Shown: positions 34,648 to 43,041, numbered from the stretch's first letter. The stretch: DNA of 49,067 bases from an uncultured Oscillospiraceae bacterium (GCA_944385435.1 CALWXG010000013.1:1-49067); one strand, 5' to 3'. The notes: a model not told the origin generated them from the letters alone. Numbers and translations: made by a program.

Positions 34648-36270
34648 ATGGCCAATTCAATCCCCAAAAAGAATTCCTTCTTCGGCGGCGCCGCCATCCT
34701 TACCGCCGGCATCATCATCGTCAAGCTCATCGGCGCGCTGTACAAGATCCCCCTGGGCAACATCATCAGCGATACCGCCTTTGCCGACTTCAATACGGCC
34801 TATTACATCTACTCCCTGCTCATCATCATCTCCACCGGCGGCCTGCCGGTGGCCCTGTCCAAGATGGTGAGCGAGGCCAACGCCCTGGGCCGGGGCAATC
34901 AGGTGAAAAAGACCTTCCACCTGGCCCTGATAGCCTTTTGCACCCTGGGCGTCATCTGCTGTCTGGTGATGTTCCTCTTCCCCAATCAGCTGGCCGCTCT
35001 GATGAATAACTCCCACAGTGCCCCCAGCATTCTGGCCCTGGCCCCCGCCCTGTTCTTCATCTGTCCCATGTCCGCCCTGCGGGGTTACTTCCAGGGCCAC
35101 TCCCTGATGACCCCCACCGCCGTCTCCCAGATCATTGAGGCTCTGTGCAAACTGGTCATCGGCCTGGCCCTGGCCGCCTTTCTGGTGTCCAACGGAGCGG
35201 AAGATTCCTACGCCGCTGCCGGCGCTATTTTCGGCGTGTCCGTGGGCTGTGCCCTGGGCGCTCTGTATATGTACTTCTGCTACCGCAGGCAGCGGCAGGC
35301 GATCCCCGTCAGCAACGACCGCCCCACCCGCTCCAAGGAAATTCTGTCCACGCTGATCAAGCTGGCCGTACCCATCACCCTGGCCTCTTCCGTGATCGCC
35401 ATCGCCAACCTGCTGGACACCAGCATCACCTTTGGCCAACTCCAGGACGCCGCCGGCTTCACCGAGGATCAGGCCCGGGCGCTGAAGGGTGTCTATGACA
35501 AGGCCCTGACCCTGTACAACCTGCCCTCCGCCTTCATGACCCCCCTTACCATCAGCGTCATTCCGGCTGTTTCGGCCGCCCGGGCCGTGAAAAACCACCG
35601 GCTGGGCGCCCAGGTCAGCGAGACTGCCCTGCGCACCACCGCCCTGATCGCCATTCCCGCCGGCGTGGGTCTGTCCGTGCTGGGCGAGCCCATCATCCGC
35701 CTGCTCTATCCCACCACCGACGTGGAACTGGCCGGCTGGATGCTCTCCGTGCTGGGCATCGCCTCTATTTTCGTGTGCTTCATGCTCATCTGCAACTCCA
35801 TTCTCCAGGCCCATCACATGGTTGCCATCCCCATGGTCACCACCATCATCGGCTGTGTCTCCAAGGTCATCCTCACCTTTTTCCTGGTGGGCAATCCCGG
35901 TCTGAACATCCGGGGCGGCAGCATCAGCACCCTGGTGTGCTTCGGGCTGATCGCCGTCATGGACCTGATCATCATCAAATTTGCCCTGCCCCGCTCCCTG
36001 AGCTATATCCGCGCCTTCCTCAAGCCGGTCGTTTCCGCTGCGATCATGGGCCTTGCCACCTGGGCGGTATACGGTCTCGTCTCCCGCCTGTTCACCTCTG
36101 AGGCCGGGGAACTGTCCGGCACCGGCAATGCGCTGGCCACGCTGGTCGCCATCGGCGTGGGTGTGATCATCTACTTCGTGCTGATTCTGGTCACCCATGC
36201 GATTTCCAGGGAAGACCTGACTCTGATGCCCAAAGGGGACAAAATCGCCAAACTGCTGCGTATCCGCTGA
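34648..36270 (+). CDS. SpoVB/MurJ-type polysaccharide flippase (YabM-like)
   Basis: A 540-residue protein with about 14 membrane helices, of the MATE-like oligosaccharide flippase family that includes SpoVB, MurJ and B. subtilis YabM. It opens with FFGGAAILTAGIIIVKLIGALYKIPLG, split here as the first helix and the GALYKIPLG motif typical of SpoVB-like proteins. RGYFQGHSLMTPTAVSQIIE near 150 is the other strong signature. It is four bases after mtaD and is followed by mazG and rqcP, the same order as yabM-yabN-yabO in B. subtilis, which supports YabM. Confidence 0.88.
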   Translation: MANSIPKKNSFFGGAAILTAGIIIVKLIGALYKIPLGNIISDTAFADFNTAYYIYSLLIIISTGGLPVALSKMVSEANALGRGNQVKKTFHLALIAFCTLGVICCLVMFLFPNQLAALMNNSHSAPSILALAPALFFICPMSALRGYFQGHSLMTPTAVSQIIEALCKLVIGLALAAFLVSNGAEDSYAAAGAIFGVSVGCALGALYMYFCYRRQRQAIPVSNDRPTRSKEILSTLIKLAVPITLASSVIAIANLLDTSITFGQLQDAAGFTEDQARALKGVYDKALTLYNLPSAFMTPLTISVIPAVSAARAVKNHRLGAQVSETALRTTALIAIPAGVGLSVLGEPIIRLLYPTTDVELAGWMLSVLGIASIFVCFMLICNSILQAHHMVAIPMVTTIIGCVSKVILTFFLVGNPGLNIRGGSISTLVCFGLIAVMDLIIIKFALPRSLSYIRAFLKPVVSAAIMGLATWAVYGLVSRLFTSEAGELSGTGNALATLVAIGVGVIIYFVLILVTHAISREDLTLMPKGDKIAKLLRIR

Positions 36271-36315
36271 GTTGCCCCGCGCCGTTTGCAGGTTTTCCTG
36301 AAACCTTTGCATTTT

Positions 36316-36344
36316 TTGCATGAAAGCCAGGAGAAATGTAAAAA
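36316..36344 (+). promoter_or_regulatory. Possible promoter before mazG
   Basis: TTGCAT (36316-36321), a 17-base spacer and TAAAAA (36339-36344), 23 bases before the chosen ATG. The -10 is weak. Confidence 0.38.
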
Positions 36345-36367
36345 ATCCTTGCAGAGATGGTGAAAGT

Positions 36368-37168
36368 ATGGTAGATTTATTGAAGCAGAATTCCTATGGT
36401 GTTCAGGATCTGATCCGTATTGTCAAAATACTCCGCTCACCCGGAGGCTGTCAGTGGGACGCTGCCCAGACGCACCAGTCGATCCGCCGCAATTTTTTGG
36501 AGGAGGCCTATGAAGTAGCGGAGGCCATTGACGAAAATTCCGTGGAACATCTGAAGGAGGAACTGGGTGATGTCCTGCTTCAGGTTGTGTTCCACGCCTC
36601 CATCGAGGAGGACGCCGGACATTTTGATCTGGATCAGGTGGCAGACGGAGTCTGCCGAAAGCTGATTTACCGCCACCCCCACGTGTTTGGCGACGTGACG
36701 GTGCATTCCACGGGAGAGATTCTCGCCAACTGGGAAGAGCTGAAAAAGAAGGAAAAGGGCCAGGCCACCCAGGCAGACGCCGTGGATGCCGTTGCCCGTA
36801 CCCTTCCCGCGCTGTGGCGGGCGGAAAAAGTGCAGAAAAAGGCCGCCAAAGTCGGCTTTGACTGGCCGGATCTGTCCGGCGCTATGGACAAGCTGTCCGA
36901 GGAGACGCAGGAGCTGAAAGACGCCATTCAGGGACAGGGTGATATTGCGGAGGAACTGGGCGATCTCCTGTTTGCCGCCGTCAATGTGGCCCGTTTCCTG
37001 GAGACCGATCCGGAAGATGCGCTCCAGGCCGCCACAGATAAGTTTTCCGCCCGGTTCCGTCTGGTGGAACAGAAGGTGCTGGAGTCCGGCCGGACGATGG
37101 ACGAGCTGTCCCTCTCGGAGCTGGACGACATCTGGAACCATATCAAGCACGCCTCTTCCCAGGGCTGA
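36368..37168 (+). CDS. mazG: Nucleoside triphosphate pyrophosphohydrolase MazG
   Basis: This 266-residue house-cleaning enzyme hydrolyses non-canonical NTPs to NMP and pyrophosphate. It has two MazG repeats. The first contains FLEEAYEVAEAIDE and EELGDVLLQVVFHA (about 42-85), and the second contains EETQELKDAI and EELGDLLFAAVNVARF (about 178-215), both with the EExxE...ExxD metal pattern. I use the ATG at 36368 (MVDLLKQNS). An upstream in-frame ATG at 36320 has no ribosome site and would add 16 basic residues. Confidence 0.94.
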   Translation: MVDLLKQNSYGVQDLIRIVKILRSPGGCQWDAAQTHQSIRRNFLEEAYEVAEAIDENSVEHLKEELGDVLLQVVFHASIEEDAGHFDLDQVADGVCRKLIYRHPHVFGDVTVHSTGEILANWEELKKKEKGQATQADAVDAVARTLPALWRAEKVQKKAAKVGFDWPDLSGAMDKLSEETQELKDAIQGQGDIAEELGDLLFAAVNVARFLETDPEDALQAATDKFSARFRLVEQKVLESGRTMDELSLSELDDIWNHIKHASSQG

Positions 37169-37253
37169 ACGCTGCGCCGCATCATCCCGAAGCCCGTACA
37201 CCCGCGGCACTGCCGCACAGACTACAATGAATCATAATTAGGAGGACGCAATC

Positions 37254-37529
37254 ATGAATAAAGCTGAACTCATCGCCGCTGTGGCCGAGAAATCCGGTCT
37301 GCCGAAAAAGGATGTTGACACCACTATCGCCGCAATGGTCGATGTGATTACCGAGGCGCTCTGCAAGGACGAGAAGGTACAGCTGATCGGCTTTGGCTCC
37401 TTTGAGGTCAAGAGCCGCGCCGCCCGCACCGGCCGCAATCCCCGCACGAAGGAAGAGATCGAAATCCCCGCTTCCAAGATTCCTGTGTTCAAGGCCGGCA
37501 AGGCTCTGAAGGATACCGTCTCCAAGTAA
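37254..37529 (+). CDS. hup: HU-type nucleoid protein
   Basis: This 91-residue histone-like protein bends and compacts [23 protein letters not shown] is the HU start, [18 protein letters not shown] the beta-arm entry, and [12 protein letters not shown] the C-terminal signature. AGGAGG precedes the ATG. A TACAAT -10-like box at 37223-37228 has no clear -35, so a separate promoter is possible but unproven. It sits between mazG and rqcP, which are adjacent in B. subtilis. Confidence 0.97.
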   Translation: MNKAELIAAVAEKSGLPKKDVDTTIAAMVDVITEALCKDEKVQLIGFGSFEVKSRAARTGRNPRTKEEIEIPASKIPVFKAGKALKDTVSK

Positions 37530-37534
37530 TTCCA

Positions 37535-37568
37535 GTGGGCAGAGCCAAAACGCTCTGCCCACATTTCC
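37535..37568 (+). terminator. Hairpin after hup (partial terminator)
   Basis: A perfect 10-bp stem (37535-37544 with 37553-37562) is followed by only ATTTCC. It may attenuate transcription, giving much more HU than RqcP. Confidence 0.6.
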
Positions 37569-37595
37569 TATCTGTCTGAAAGGTTGTGTTCCCCC

Positions 37596-37835
37596 ATGCG
37601 ATTGGATAAATGGCTGAAGGTCTCCAGGCTGATCAAGCGCAGGACCGTGGCCAACGAGGCCTGCGACAGCGGCAGAATCTCCGCCAACGGCCGTCCGGTC
37701 AAGGCCTCCTACGAGGTCAAGCCAGGAGATACGCTGGAAATGAAATTCGGCGAGAAGCTCATCCGGGTGGAAGTCCTCTCCGTGGCAGAAATCGTCGGCA
37801 AAGACGGTGCGGACGCCATGTACCGGCAGCTCTGA
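37596..37835 (+). CDS. rqcP: RqcP-like S4-domain RNA-binding protein (YabO)
   Basis: This 79-residue S4-domain protein resembles RqcP, which works with RqcH on stalled 50S subunits to add alanine tails to nascent chains. MRLDKWLKVSRLIKRRTVANEA, written here as its first helices, is the family start, with the NGRPVKASYEVKPGD loop. ATG at 37596 is preferred over an in-frame TTG at 37584, which lies directly on the AAAGG site. Position after mazG matches yabN-yabO in B. subtilis. Confidence 0.92.
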   Translation: MRLDKWLKVSRLIKRRTVANEACDSGRISANGRPVKASYEVKPGDTLEMKFGEKLIRVEVLSVAEIVGKDGADAMYRQL

Positions 37836-37876
37836 GCCGGCAGCCCCAGGAGTTTGACCCGCCCCACTCCCCATAG

Positions 37877-37912
37877 AAATGCCCGGCTTTCCTGGGAAAG
37901 CCGGGCATTTTT
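37877..37912 (+). terminator. Bidirectional terminator between rqcP and the permease gene
   Basis: A perfect 16-bp stem (37877-37892 with 37895-37910) with a two-base tip has A and T runs on both sides, serving both convergent genes. Confidence 0.9.
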
Positions 37913-37938
37913 GACTGTTCTGTTGTCCAAAGCGGCGT

Positions 37939-39339
37939 TTACTGCTGCTCGCTCTTGCCGCTCTTCCGCTCACCGATGCTCAGCAGCAGGTTCAGGAAGA
38001 TGCCGAAGATGGCCGCGCCGGCAATGCAGGGCACCTGAACGCCGAACAGGGGAATGTTTCCGCCAAAGGCATAGTTCCCGCCGATGCCGATAATCATTAT
38101 GGAGGCGATCACGGCGATGTTCTTGGAGGAGAACATATCCACCTTCTTTTCAATCATGATGGCGATGCCCTGGGCTGCGATGGCGCCGAACAGATAGATC
38201 TCCAGACCGCCGATCACTGCCAGAGGAATGCCGTAAATCACCTTGATCAGCGGGGTGAAGAAGCTGATGACCATGGCAAACACGGCGGCCACCACCAGCA
38301 CGGGGACGGAAAAGACCTTGGTAATGGCCATGGTGCTGATGTTCTCACCGTAGTTGGTGCCGGCCGGGCCGCCCACCACGCCGGAGATCATATCGCAGAT
38401 ACCATCGCCGATCAGATTGCGGTCCAGCAAATCGATCAGGCTGTACTTCATCTTCTTGCCCTTCCGCTTGGCCACGTCATTGACATAGATGTCCAGCTGA
38501 TACATGTGGGCCGTGGACTCCGGAATGGTGGCAATGGCGATGGGCATAATGGCGGCCACCGCGCCCCAGGACACCTTGGGCAGAGAGAAGGCAGGCACGG
38601 CAAAGATGGAGCCGTCTCCCAGCTTCCAGACGGAGGCCTCCAGGGCCGCCGTCGGCACTGCCCGGAAGAGATTGGCCCAGTCCGCGGCGTAGGCAATGCC
38701 CGCCACAACACAACCCGTCACAACACCCAGCAGCAGCGGAAGCTGGCCCAGGAAGCCCTTGAGGTACCGGGCGTACAGGATGGTGGAAATCAGCGTCACC
38801 AGGGCAACCACCACCCAGAGCACGCTTTCCCCGGTGACCTCAGTGGTGTTGGGGATGGCATCGCTCAATGCGTTTCCAGCCAGAGTCAGTCCGATGATCA
38901 TGGCCACCGGTCCGGTGATGGAGGCGGGCAAAATGGTCTCCACCACCTTCTTCCCGAAGAAGCGGATCAGGAGGCCCGCGGCGATGGACACCAGGCCGGA
39001 GAAAATGATTCCGAACTGGGCATACTGAATGGCCTCCGTGGGGAGGATGCCGTCAATTTTCTCGAACCCCTCCGCCGCGCACATGCTGGCAATGGCGGTG
39101 AGGTAGGCAAAACTGGAGCCATAGTACAGCGGGATCTTCCGCCCGGTGATCAGGATAAAACACAGGGTGGCAAGACCGCTGGCAAAAATTGTGGTGGACA
39201 CCTGAAATCCTGTCACCAGCGCCACGGTCACCGTGGCGGGGAACATGACGATCACCTGCTGAATGGCATACAGCAGAAGTTTGATGGTGCTCGGCCGCTC
39301 CTCCGGCAGATAACCCACCGCAGCCTGTTTATGTTCCAT
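37939..39339 (-). CDS. uraA: Uracil/xanthine permease family transporter (UraA-like)
   Basis: This 466-residue NCS2-family nucleobase symporter has about 14 helices. GGPAGTNYGENISTMAITKVFS near 310-330, a conserved NCS2 block, carries the TNYGEN form seen in uracil permeases. GRKIPLYYGSSFAYLTAI is the other family signature. AAAGGAAAGGA precedes the ATG. It lies 114 bases downstream of a hydrolase gene with no clear terminator between, so the two may share a transcript. Uracil is the expected cargo, but NCS2 members vary. Confidence 0.88.
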   Translation of the reverse strand: MEHKQAAVGYLPEERPSTIKLLLYAIQQVIVMFPATVTVALVTGFQVSTTIFASGLATLCFILITGRKIPLYYGSSFAYLTAIASMCAAEGFEKIDGILPTEAIQYAQFGIIFSGLVSIAAGLLIRFFGKKVVETILPASITGPVAMIIGLTLAGNALSDAIPNTTEVTGESVLWVVVALVTLISTILYARYLKGFLGQLPLLLGVVTGCVVAGIAYAADWANLFRAVPTAALEASVWKLGDGSIFAVPAFSLPKVSWGAVAAIMPIAIATIPESTAHMYQLDIYVNDVAKRKGKKMKYSLIDLLDRNLIGDGICDMISGVVGGPAGTNYGENISTMAITKVFSVPVLVVAAVFAMVISFFTPLIKVIYGIPLAVIGGLEIYLFGAIAAQGIAIMIEKKVDMFSSKNIAVIASIMIIGIGGNYAFGGNIPLFGVQVPCIAGAAIFGIFLNLLLSIGERKSGKSEQQ

Positions 39340-39453
39340 ATTCTACAAGTCCTTTCCTTTGCGGGAGGCTCCACTCCGGCATGCAGGGGCGCGGAGTGAC
39401 GCCCTCCGATATTCCGGACGCGGCAGGCCGTGCTGCCCGCGCCCATTCTCTGC

Positions 39454-40254
39454 TCACGGATCCAGCTTTACCGGGCCGTTTTCTGCCACGTAGACAAACT
39501 TCCCATCCCGCTGCACCGCCTCCAAATTACAGGAAACGTTCTGTGACGGATCCGGGTGGTCTTTCCACAGCTCGTACAGCCTGGGCAAAAAAACCGGCCA
39601 TTGGCTGGCCTCATAGTCCTCATGCCCCGTGGCCCAGTTGGGTACGATCTTGGCCTCGGGATCTTTTTTCAGCATTTCCAGCACAAAAGCGGGGGGCGCA
39701 CTGGCCCTGGTGTTGGCCACCGTGGCGGTGATATGCAGGCAGCCGCCCGGGGCGTCCTCCCACATGTGAATGGTGGAGTCCACCAACTCACCCAGGTCGT
39801 TGAACACGCCCTCACAGATCACATGCTTCAGACAGGTGGTCAGCGGGAAAAACTCCGCCAGGGGCAGGCGGTGAATCTCCACCCCTTCCCCGCCGAAGAC
39901 CGCCGCTCCCGGCTCACAGGCCTCCGAGATCATGTGCACGGACTGTTCCATGCCGACCTGTGCCGGGGCCTTTACCCAGGTGAACTTCTTATGGGAACCC
40001 GGCGCCCACAGGTAATACCCCTTCTCCATATTCGCCCAGAACCAGTCCAGCATCTCCGCCGTCACACCGGGAAGAAAATGCTGCCTCTGGGAGGGCAGGG
40101 CGTACCCCTTCTCCACCGCTTCCCGGGTCAGCTCCAGCGCCGGCAGGGCAGGATCCGGCCGCGAAGGCGGCTCATAGGGCACAAAGGGGATGTGGATATT
40201 CTCCTGGGCCGGCAGATAGGTCTGTCCGCCATTGGGGATGTAATCCGCCATCAT
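39454..40254 (-). CDS. DAPG/phloretin hydrolase family protein (C-C bond hydrolase)
   Basis: A 266-residue protein of the PhlG family, zinc hydrolases that cut a carbon-carbon bond next to a phloroglucinol ring (2,4-diacetylphloroglucinol in Pseudomonas, phloretin in Eubacterium ramulus). With numbering from the ATG at 40254, conserved features are WFWANMEKGYYLWAPGSHKKF (72-92) with H88, and the H-x3-E pair H211/E215 in TGHEDYE. I recall His and Glu in an H-x3-E pair as PhlG zinc ligands. AGAGGAG eight bases before ATG-ATG decides the start. A GTG 11 codons upstream (40287) is the alternative but lies too near the predicted transcription start. Confidence 0.8.
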   Translation of the reverse strand: MMADYIPNGGQTYLPAQENIHIPFVPYEPPSRPDPALPALELTREAVEKGYALPSQRQHFLPGVTAEMLDWFWANMEKGYYLWAPGSHKKFTWVKAPAQVGMEQSVHMISEACEPGAAVFGGEGVEIHRLPLAEFFPLTTCLKHVICEGVFNDLGELVDSTIHMWEDAPGGCLHITATVANTRASAPPAFVLEMLKKDPEAKIVPNWATGHEDYEASQWPVFLPRLYELWKDHPDPSQNVSCNLEAVQRDGKFVYVAENGPVKLDP

Positions 40255-40306
40255 CTCTCTCACTCCTCTTCTCTCCAGGGGATTCACTCCCCTTTACTCC
40301 GGTACT

Positions 40307-40335
40307 ATCATAATCGCCCGAACGGGTTTTGTAAA
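40307..40335 (-). promoter_or_regulatory. Sigma-A-type promoter of the PhlG-like hydrolase gene
   Basis: Minus strand: TTTACA (40330-40335), a 17-base spacer and TATGAT (40307-40312). Start near 40300 gives a leader of about 46 bases to the ATG at 40254. Confidence 0.65.
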
Positions 40336-40409
40336 GAGCCATGTGCGGATCTGTCCGGTTTTCGAGATTTCCGATATTTTGTGAACAAACTTTGCTTCTT
40401 TTGTTAACA

Positions 40410-40436
40410 TTAGCACTCTCCTCTTGACAGTGCTAA
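40410..40436 (+). promoter_or_regulatory. CIRCE operator (HrcA binding site)
   Basis: TTAGCACTC, nine bases, then CAGTGCTAA matches the CIRCE consensus (TTAGCACTC-N9-GAGTGCTAA) with one mismatch in the right arm. Its spacer and right arm contain the -35 box of the hsp20 promoter, so HrcA bound here would block RNA polymerase and release it on heat shock. Confidence 0.9.
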
Positions 40437-40451
40437 TTTCCGTGCTATACT
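40424..40451 (+). promoter_or_regulatory. hsp20 promoter
   Basis: A perfect TTGACA (40424-40429), a 16-base spacer and TATACT (40446-40451), 80 bases before the hsp20 ATG and overlapping CIRCE. Confidence 0.8.
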
Positions 40452-40531
40452 GAAGGTGTTCCAAGGGAAGGGGTTCCCAAGAGCCCCGCCGAAGGGCACA
40501 GAATAAGGAATCTTGAATGGAGGTATGACTT

Positions 40532-40975
40532 ATGTTGCCCAGCATTTTCAACGATAATCTGTTTGATGAGTTCTTCGATGACGACTTCATGCGTTTCCCC
40601 GTATGGGGTGACCGCAATCCTCTATACGGCAAGCACGGCAAGAACCTGATGAAGACCGACGTGCGGGAGATGGACAACACCTATGAGGTGGACATCGACC
40701 TGCCCGGCTTCAAGAAGGATGAGATCAAGGTGGATCTGAAGGACGGCTACCTGACCGTCAGCGCCGCAAAGAGTCTGGACCGGGATCAGCAGAACCAGGA
40801 GGGCAAGTACATCCGCCAGGAGCGGTACTCCGGTTCCTGCAGCCGCAGCTTCTATGTGGGTGACGTGGAGCATTCCGATGTCTCCGCCAAATATGAGGAC
40901 GGCATCCTGAAGATCTCTCTGCCCAAGCACGTGAAGAAGGAACTGCCCAGAAGCACAACCATCGCCATCGGCTGA
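40532..40975 (+). CDS. Hsp20/alpha-crystallin small heat shock protein
   Basis: This 147-residue ATP-independent chaperone holds unfolding proteins. The alpha-crystallin domain runs from about 38 (MKTDVREMDNTYEVDIDLPG) to 140, with the family ending KYEDGILKISLPK. The N-terminal arm is short (MLPSIFNDNLFDEFFDDDF). The C-terminal IxI-type anchor is weak (TTIAIG). GGAGGT precedes the ATG. A CIRCE site in the promoter places it under HrcA. Two terminators follow. Confidence 0.95.
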   Translation: MLPSIFNDNLFDEFFDDDFMRFPVWGDRNPLYGKHGKNLMKTDVREMDNTYEVDIDLPGFKKDEIKVDLKDGYLTVSAAKSLDRDQQNQEGKYIRQERYSGSCSRSFYVGDVEHSDVSAKYEDGILKISLPKHVKKELPRSTTIAIG

Positions 40976-40984
40976 ATTGCGTCT

Positions 40985-41016
40985 GCGGGGTGCCCCAACC
41001 GGGGCGCCCCGCTTTT
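40985..41016 (+). terminator. First terminator of hsp20
   Basis: A 12-bp stem with one G-T pair (40985-40996 with 41001-41012), four-base loop, then TTTTCTT. Confidence 0.88.
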
Positions 41017-41022
41017 CTTGTC

Positions 41023-41052
41023 CGGCGCCCGCCCTCCGGGCGCCGTTTTTTC
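41023..41052 (+). terminator. Second terminator of hsp20
   Basis: A 9-bp GC stem (41023-41031 with 41037-41045), five-base loop and a six-base T-run, ten bases after the first terminator. Confidence 0.85.
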
Positions 41053-41139
41053 TGCCGGAAGCCAGCCGTCACCGCTCCCGGGGACAGGACCGGGCGCCGC
41101 ACGCACCGCCCGTTTTACATACATCTTACGCTTTGTCCC

Positions 41140-41169
41140 TTCACAGAACTGCGGCCTTTCTGTTAGAAT
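41140..41169 (+). promoter_or_regulatory. Promoter of the flavodoxin gene
   Basis: TTCACA (41140-41145), an 18-base spacer and TAGAAT (41164-41169), 32 bases before the ATG. Confidence 0.5.
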
Positions 41170-41201
41170 GAGGATACATCATCCGCAAGGAGGCCATCTG
41201 C

Positions 41202-41654
41202 ATGAAAATTGCAATTTGCTATTTGTCTCAGCACCACGGGAACACCCGCAAACTCGTCCAGGCCATGGTCCAGGGGTACGATGCAGATCTGATCGACATC
41301 ACCGCCTCTTCCCATGCGGATCTCACCGGTTATGATGTCATCGGCTTCGCCTCCGGTATTTACGCATTTGAATTTCACCCGCAGGTGGTGGAGTTTCTGA
41401 AGGAAAATCTGCCCCAGGGGAAAAAGGTCTTCTTCGTCTATACCTGCGGCGGGGCCAAGGGGACCGGAACCAAGGGCATTGCCAAGGCCGCAGCGGAACG
41501 GCAGGCAGAGCTTCTGGGCGAGTTCGGATGCCGGGGTTTTGTCACCTTCGGTCCCTTCAAACTGATCGGCGGAGCGGGGAAAGGCCGGCCCAACGAGGCG
41601 GATCTGGCCCGGGGCAGGGAATTCATCCAGGCCATACTCGCCAAGGCCAGGTAA
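41202..41654 (+). CDS. Flavodoxin family protein
   Basis: A 150-residue FMN-binding electron carrier. The phosphate-binding loop is YLSQHHGNTRKL at about 7-18 (S-x-H-G-N-T form). YDVIGFASGIYAFEFHP (44-60) and FVYTCGGAKG (78-87) are the two isoalloxazine loops. AAGGAGG precedes the ATG. The role is likely low-potential electron transfer. The partner is unknown, and the HAD phosphatase gene follows after 43 bases. Confidence 0.9.
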   Translation: MKIAICYLSQHHGNTRKLVQAMVQGYDADLIDITASSHADLTGYDVIGFASGIYAFEFHPQVVEFLKENLPQGKKVFFVYTCGGAKGTGTKGIAKAAAERQAELLGEFGCRGFVTFGPFKLIGGAGKGRPNEADLARGREFIQAILAKAR

Positions 41655-41697
41655 TTTCACTTCTTCCATTCCCACTTTCTCTGGAGGCGGTACTCCC

Positions 41698-42480
41698 ATG
41701 ATCCGGCTGATTGCCTGTGACATCGATGGAACGCTGCTGCAAAACGGCGCCTCTTCCATCCATCCTGAACTGTTCACCCAGATCCGGCGGCTGGCCGGAC
41801 TGGGCGTGCGCTTCTGCCCCGCCAGCGGCCGTCAGTACAGCAGCCTGCGCAGGCTGTTTGCCCCGGTGGCCGATGAACTGCCCTATCTGTGTGAAAACGG
41901 CGCTGTGGTCTTCGGGCCGGGAGATCCCGGTCCGCTGCTGAGCCGGACGGAGATGGACCATGCCGCCGCGCTGGCCCTCTGCCGGGAAATTCTGACCCAT
42001 CCCCGGTGCGAAGTGCTCATCTCCGGCACCAACACCAGCTACCTCTGCCCGAAGCACGACGATATCATCACGCTGATCCGGGATTTTGTGGGAAACCACA
42101 CCTGTGTGCTCTCTGCTCCGGAGGAAGTTCCGGAGCCAATGGTGAAGATCTCTGCCTTCTGCCGGGATGGGGCGGCCGCAATGGAACCGGTATTCGCGCC
42201 CCGCTGGCGTTCTGTCTTCCGGGTCGCCGTGGCCGGAGAGGCCTGGCTGGACTTCACCCTGGCGGATAAAGGCACCGGACTGCGCCAGCTGTGCACCGCA
42301 CTGAACATTCCCCTGTCCGAGGTCATGGCATTCGGCGATAACTACAACGACATCCCCATGCTGGAGATCGCCGGGACCGCCTACCTGATGGATACCGCAG
42401 ACATGTCGCTGCGCAGACGGTTTCCCAACCACTGCGCCCGGGTGGATCAGGTCCTTCAGGATCTGTTCCCGGGATCGTAG
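41698..42480 (+). CDS. HAD-superfamily Cof-type phosphatase
   Basis: A 260-residue sugar-phosphate or nucleotide phosphatase of the Cof subfamily. Motif 1 is DIDGTL (nucleophile D8, acid D10), motif 2 lies in CPASGRQYSSL, motif 3 is the Lys in TLADKGTGL, and motif 4 is GDNYNDIPML. The cap domain (about 80-185) decides substrate, which I cannot predict. TGGAGG precedes the ATG. No clear terminator follows at once. Confidence 0.92.
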   Translation: MIRLIACDIDGTLLQNGASSIHPELFTQIRRLAGLGVRFCPASGRQYSSLRRLFAPVADELPYLCENGAVVFGPGDPGPLLSRTEMDHAAALALCREILTHPRCEVLISGTNTSYLCPKHDDIITLIRDFVGNHTCVLSAPEEVPEPMVKISAFCRDGAAAMEPVFAPRWRSVFRVAVAGEAWLDFTLADKGTGLRQLCTALNIPLSEVMAFGDNYNDIPMLEIAGTAYLMDTADMSLRRRFPNHCARVDQVLQDLFPGS

Positions 42481-43041
42481 CGGCTCCTGACAAACCTTAG
42501 TTGCCGGAACTGCAATCAGCACAGGTTTCACTCTGTTCTTCTCCCCCGACGCGATGTGACCCGCCGGACGCTTTGCCTTCGCATCCCCAGCAGGCACAGA
42601 TCCAGTCTCAGCCTGTCCCCAGGGACAAACTATACGCTTGTCGTCCCCTTCGGCCACTGCAAGCCGCACTTCGGAGGGAATGCCTGGCAATGCCCGTTGG
42701 CCCATCGCTTCTGGGATGTCATTTTCCTGCCAATCAAACACATAGAAAGCCTGCTGCAGAAGAGCTCCGCAGCAGGCTTTCCGGTTCATCCAACCGCTAC
42801 AGCATCATAACCAGAAATAGATCAAAATCAAATGGGGCCCTATTATCTGTGAGTCGGGATAGATGAAGACTTTTTACACTGAGATAGAATGTAATCAATA
42901 GCTGAGCAAGGCGTCAAAAGAACTTCTCCCTGTCTCAAGCATACAGTATACTGTGTAGTCTTCCAGGTGCAAAAAGCCAATATTGTGCTCAAGTGAGGCG
43001 AAAACACCCTTTTGACACTCAAATCAGATATTTTTTAGTTT
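42481..43041. other. Gene-poor stretch at the start of the AT-richer region
   Basis: No coding frame here has a ribosome site and protein-like composition. An 84-codon open frame at 42556-42810 looks spurious. A perfect 12-bp inverted repeat (42746-42757 with 42769-42780, 11-base loop) looks like a terminator remnant but has a poor T-run. A 12-bp palindrome ACAGTATACTGT is at 42943-42954. From about 42800 the base composition is clearly more AT-rich. Confidence 0.5.

Noticed and set aside
37204-37216. GCGGCA-C-TGCCGC palindrome before hup as a terminator or operator
   Set aside because: Short, GC-only and without a T-run. It does not match a known operator, and chance is likely in this composition.
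42556-42810. 84-codon plus-strand frame in the gap after the HAD phosphatase
   Set aside because: No ribosome site, odd composition, and it runs through a hairpin. No family resemblance.
42943-42954. 12-bp palindrome ACAGTATACTGT as an operator
   Set aside because: It lies downstream of both neighbouring genes with no promoter at the site, so a regulatory role is not supported.
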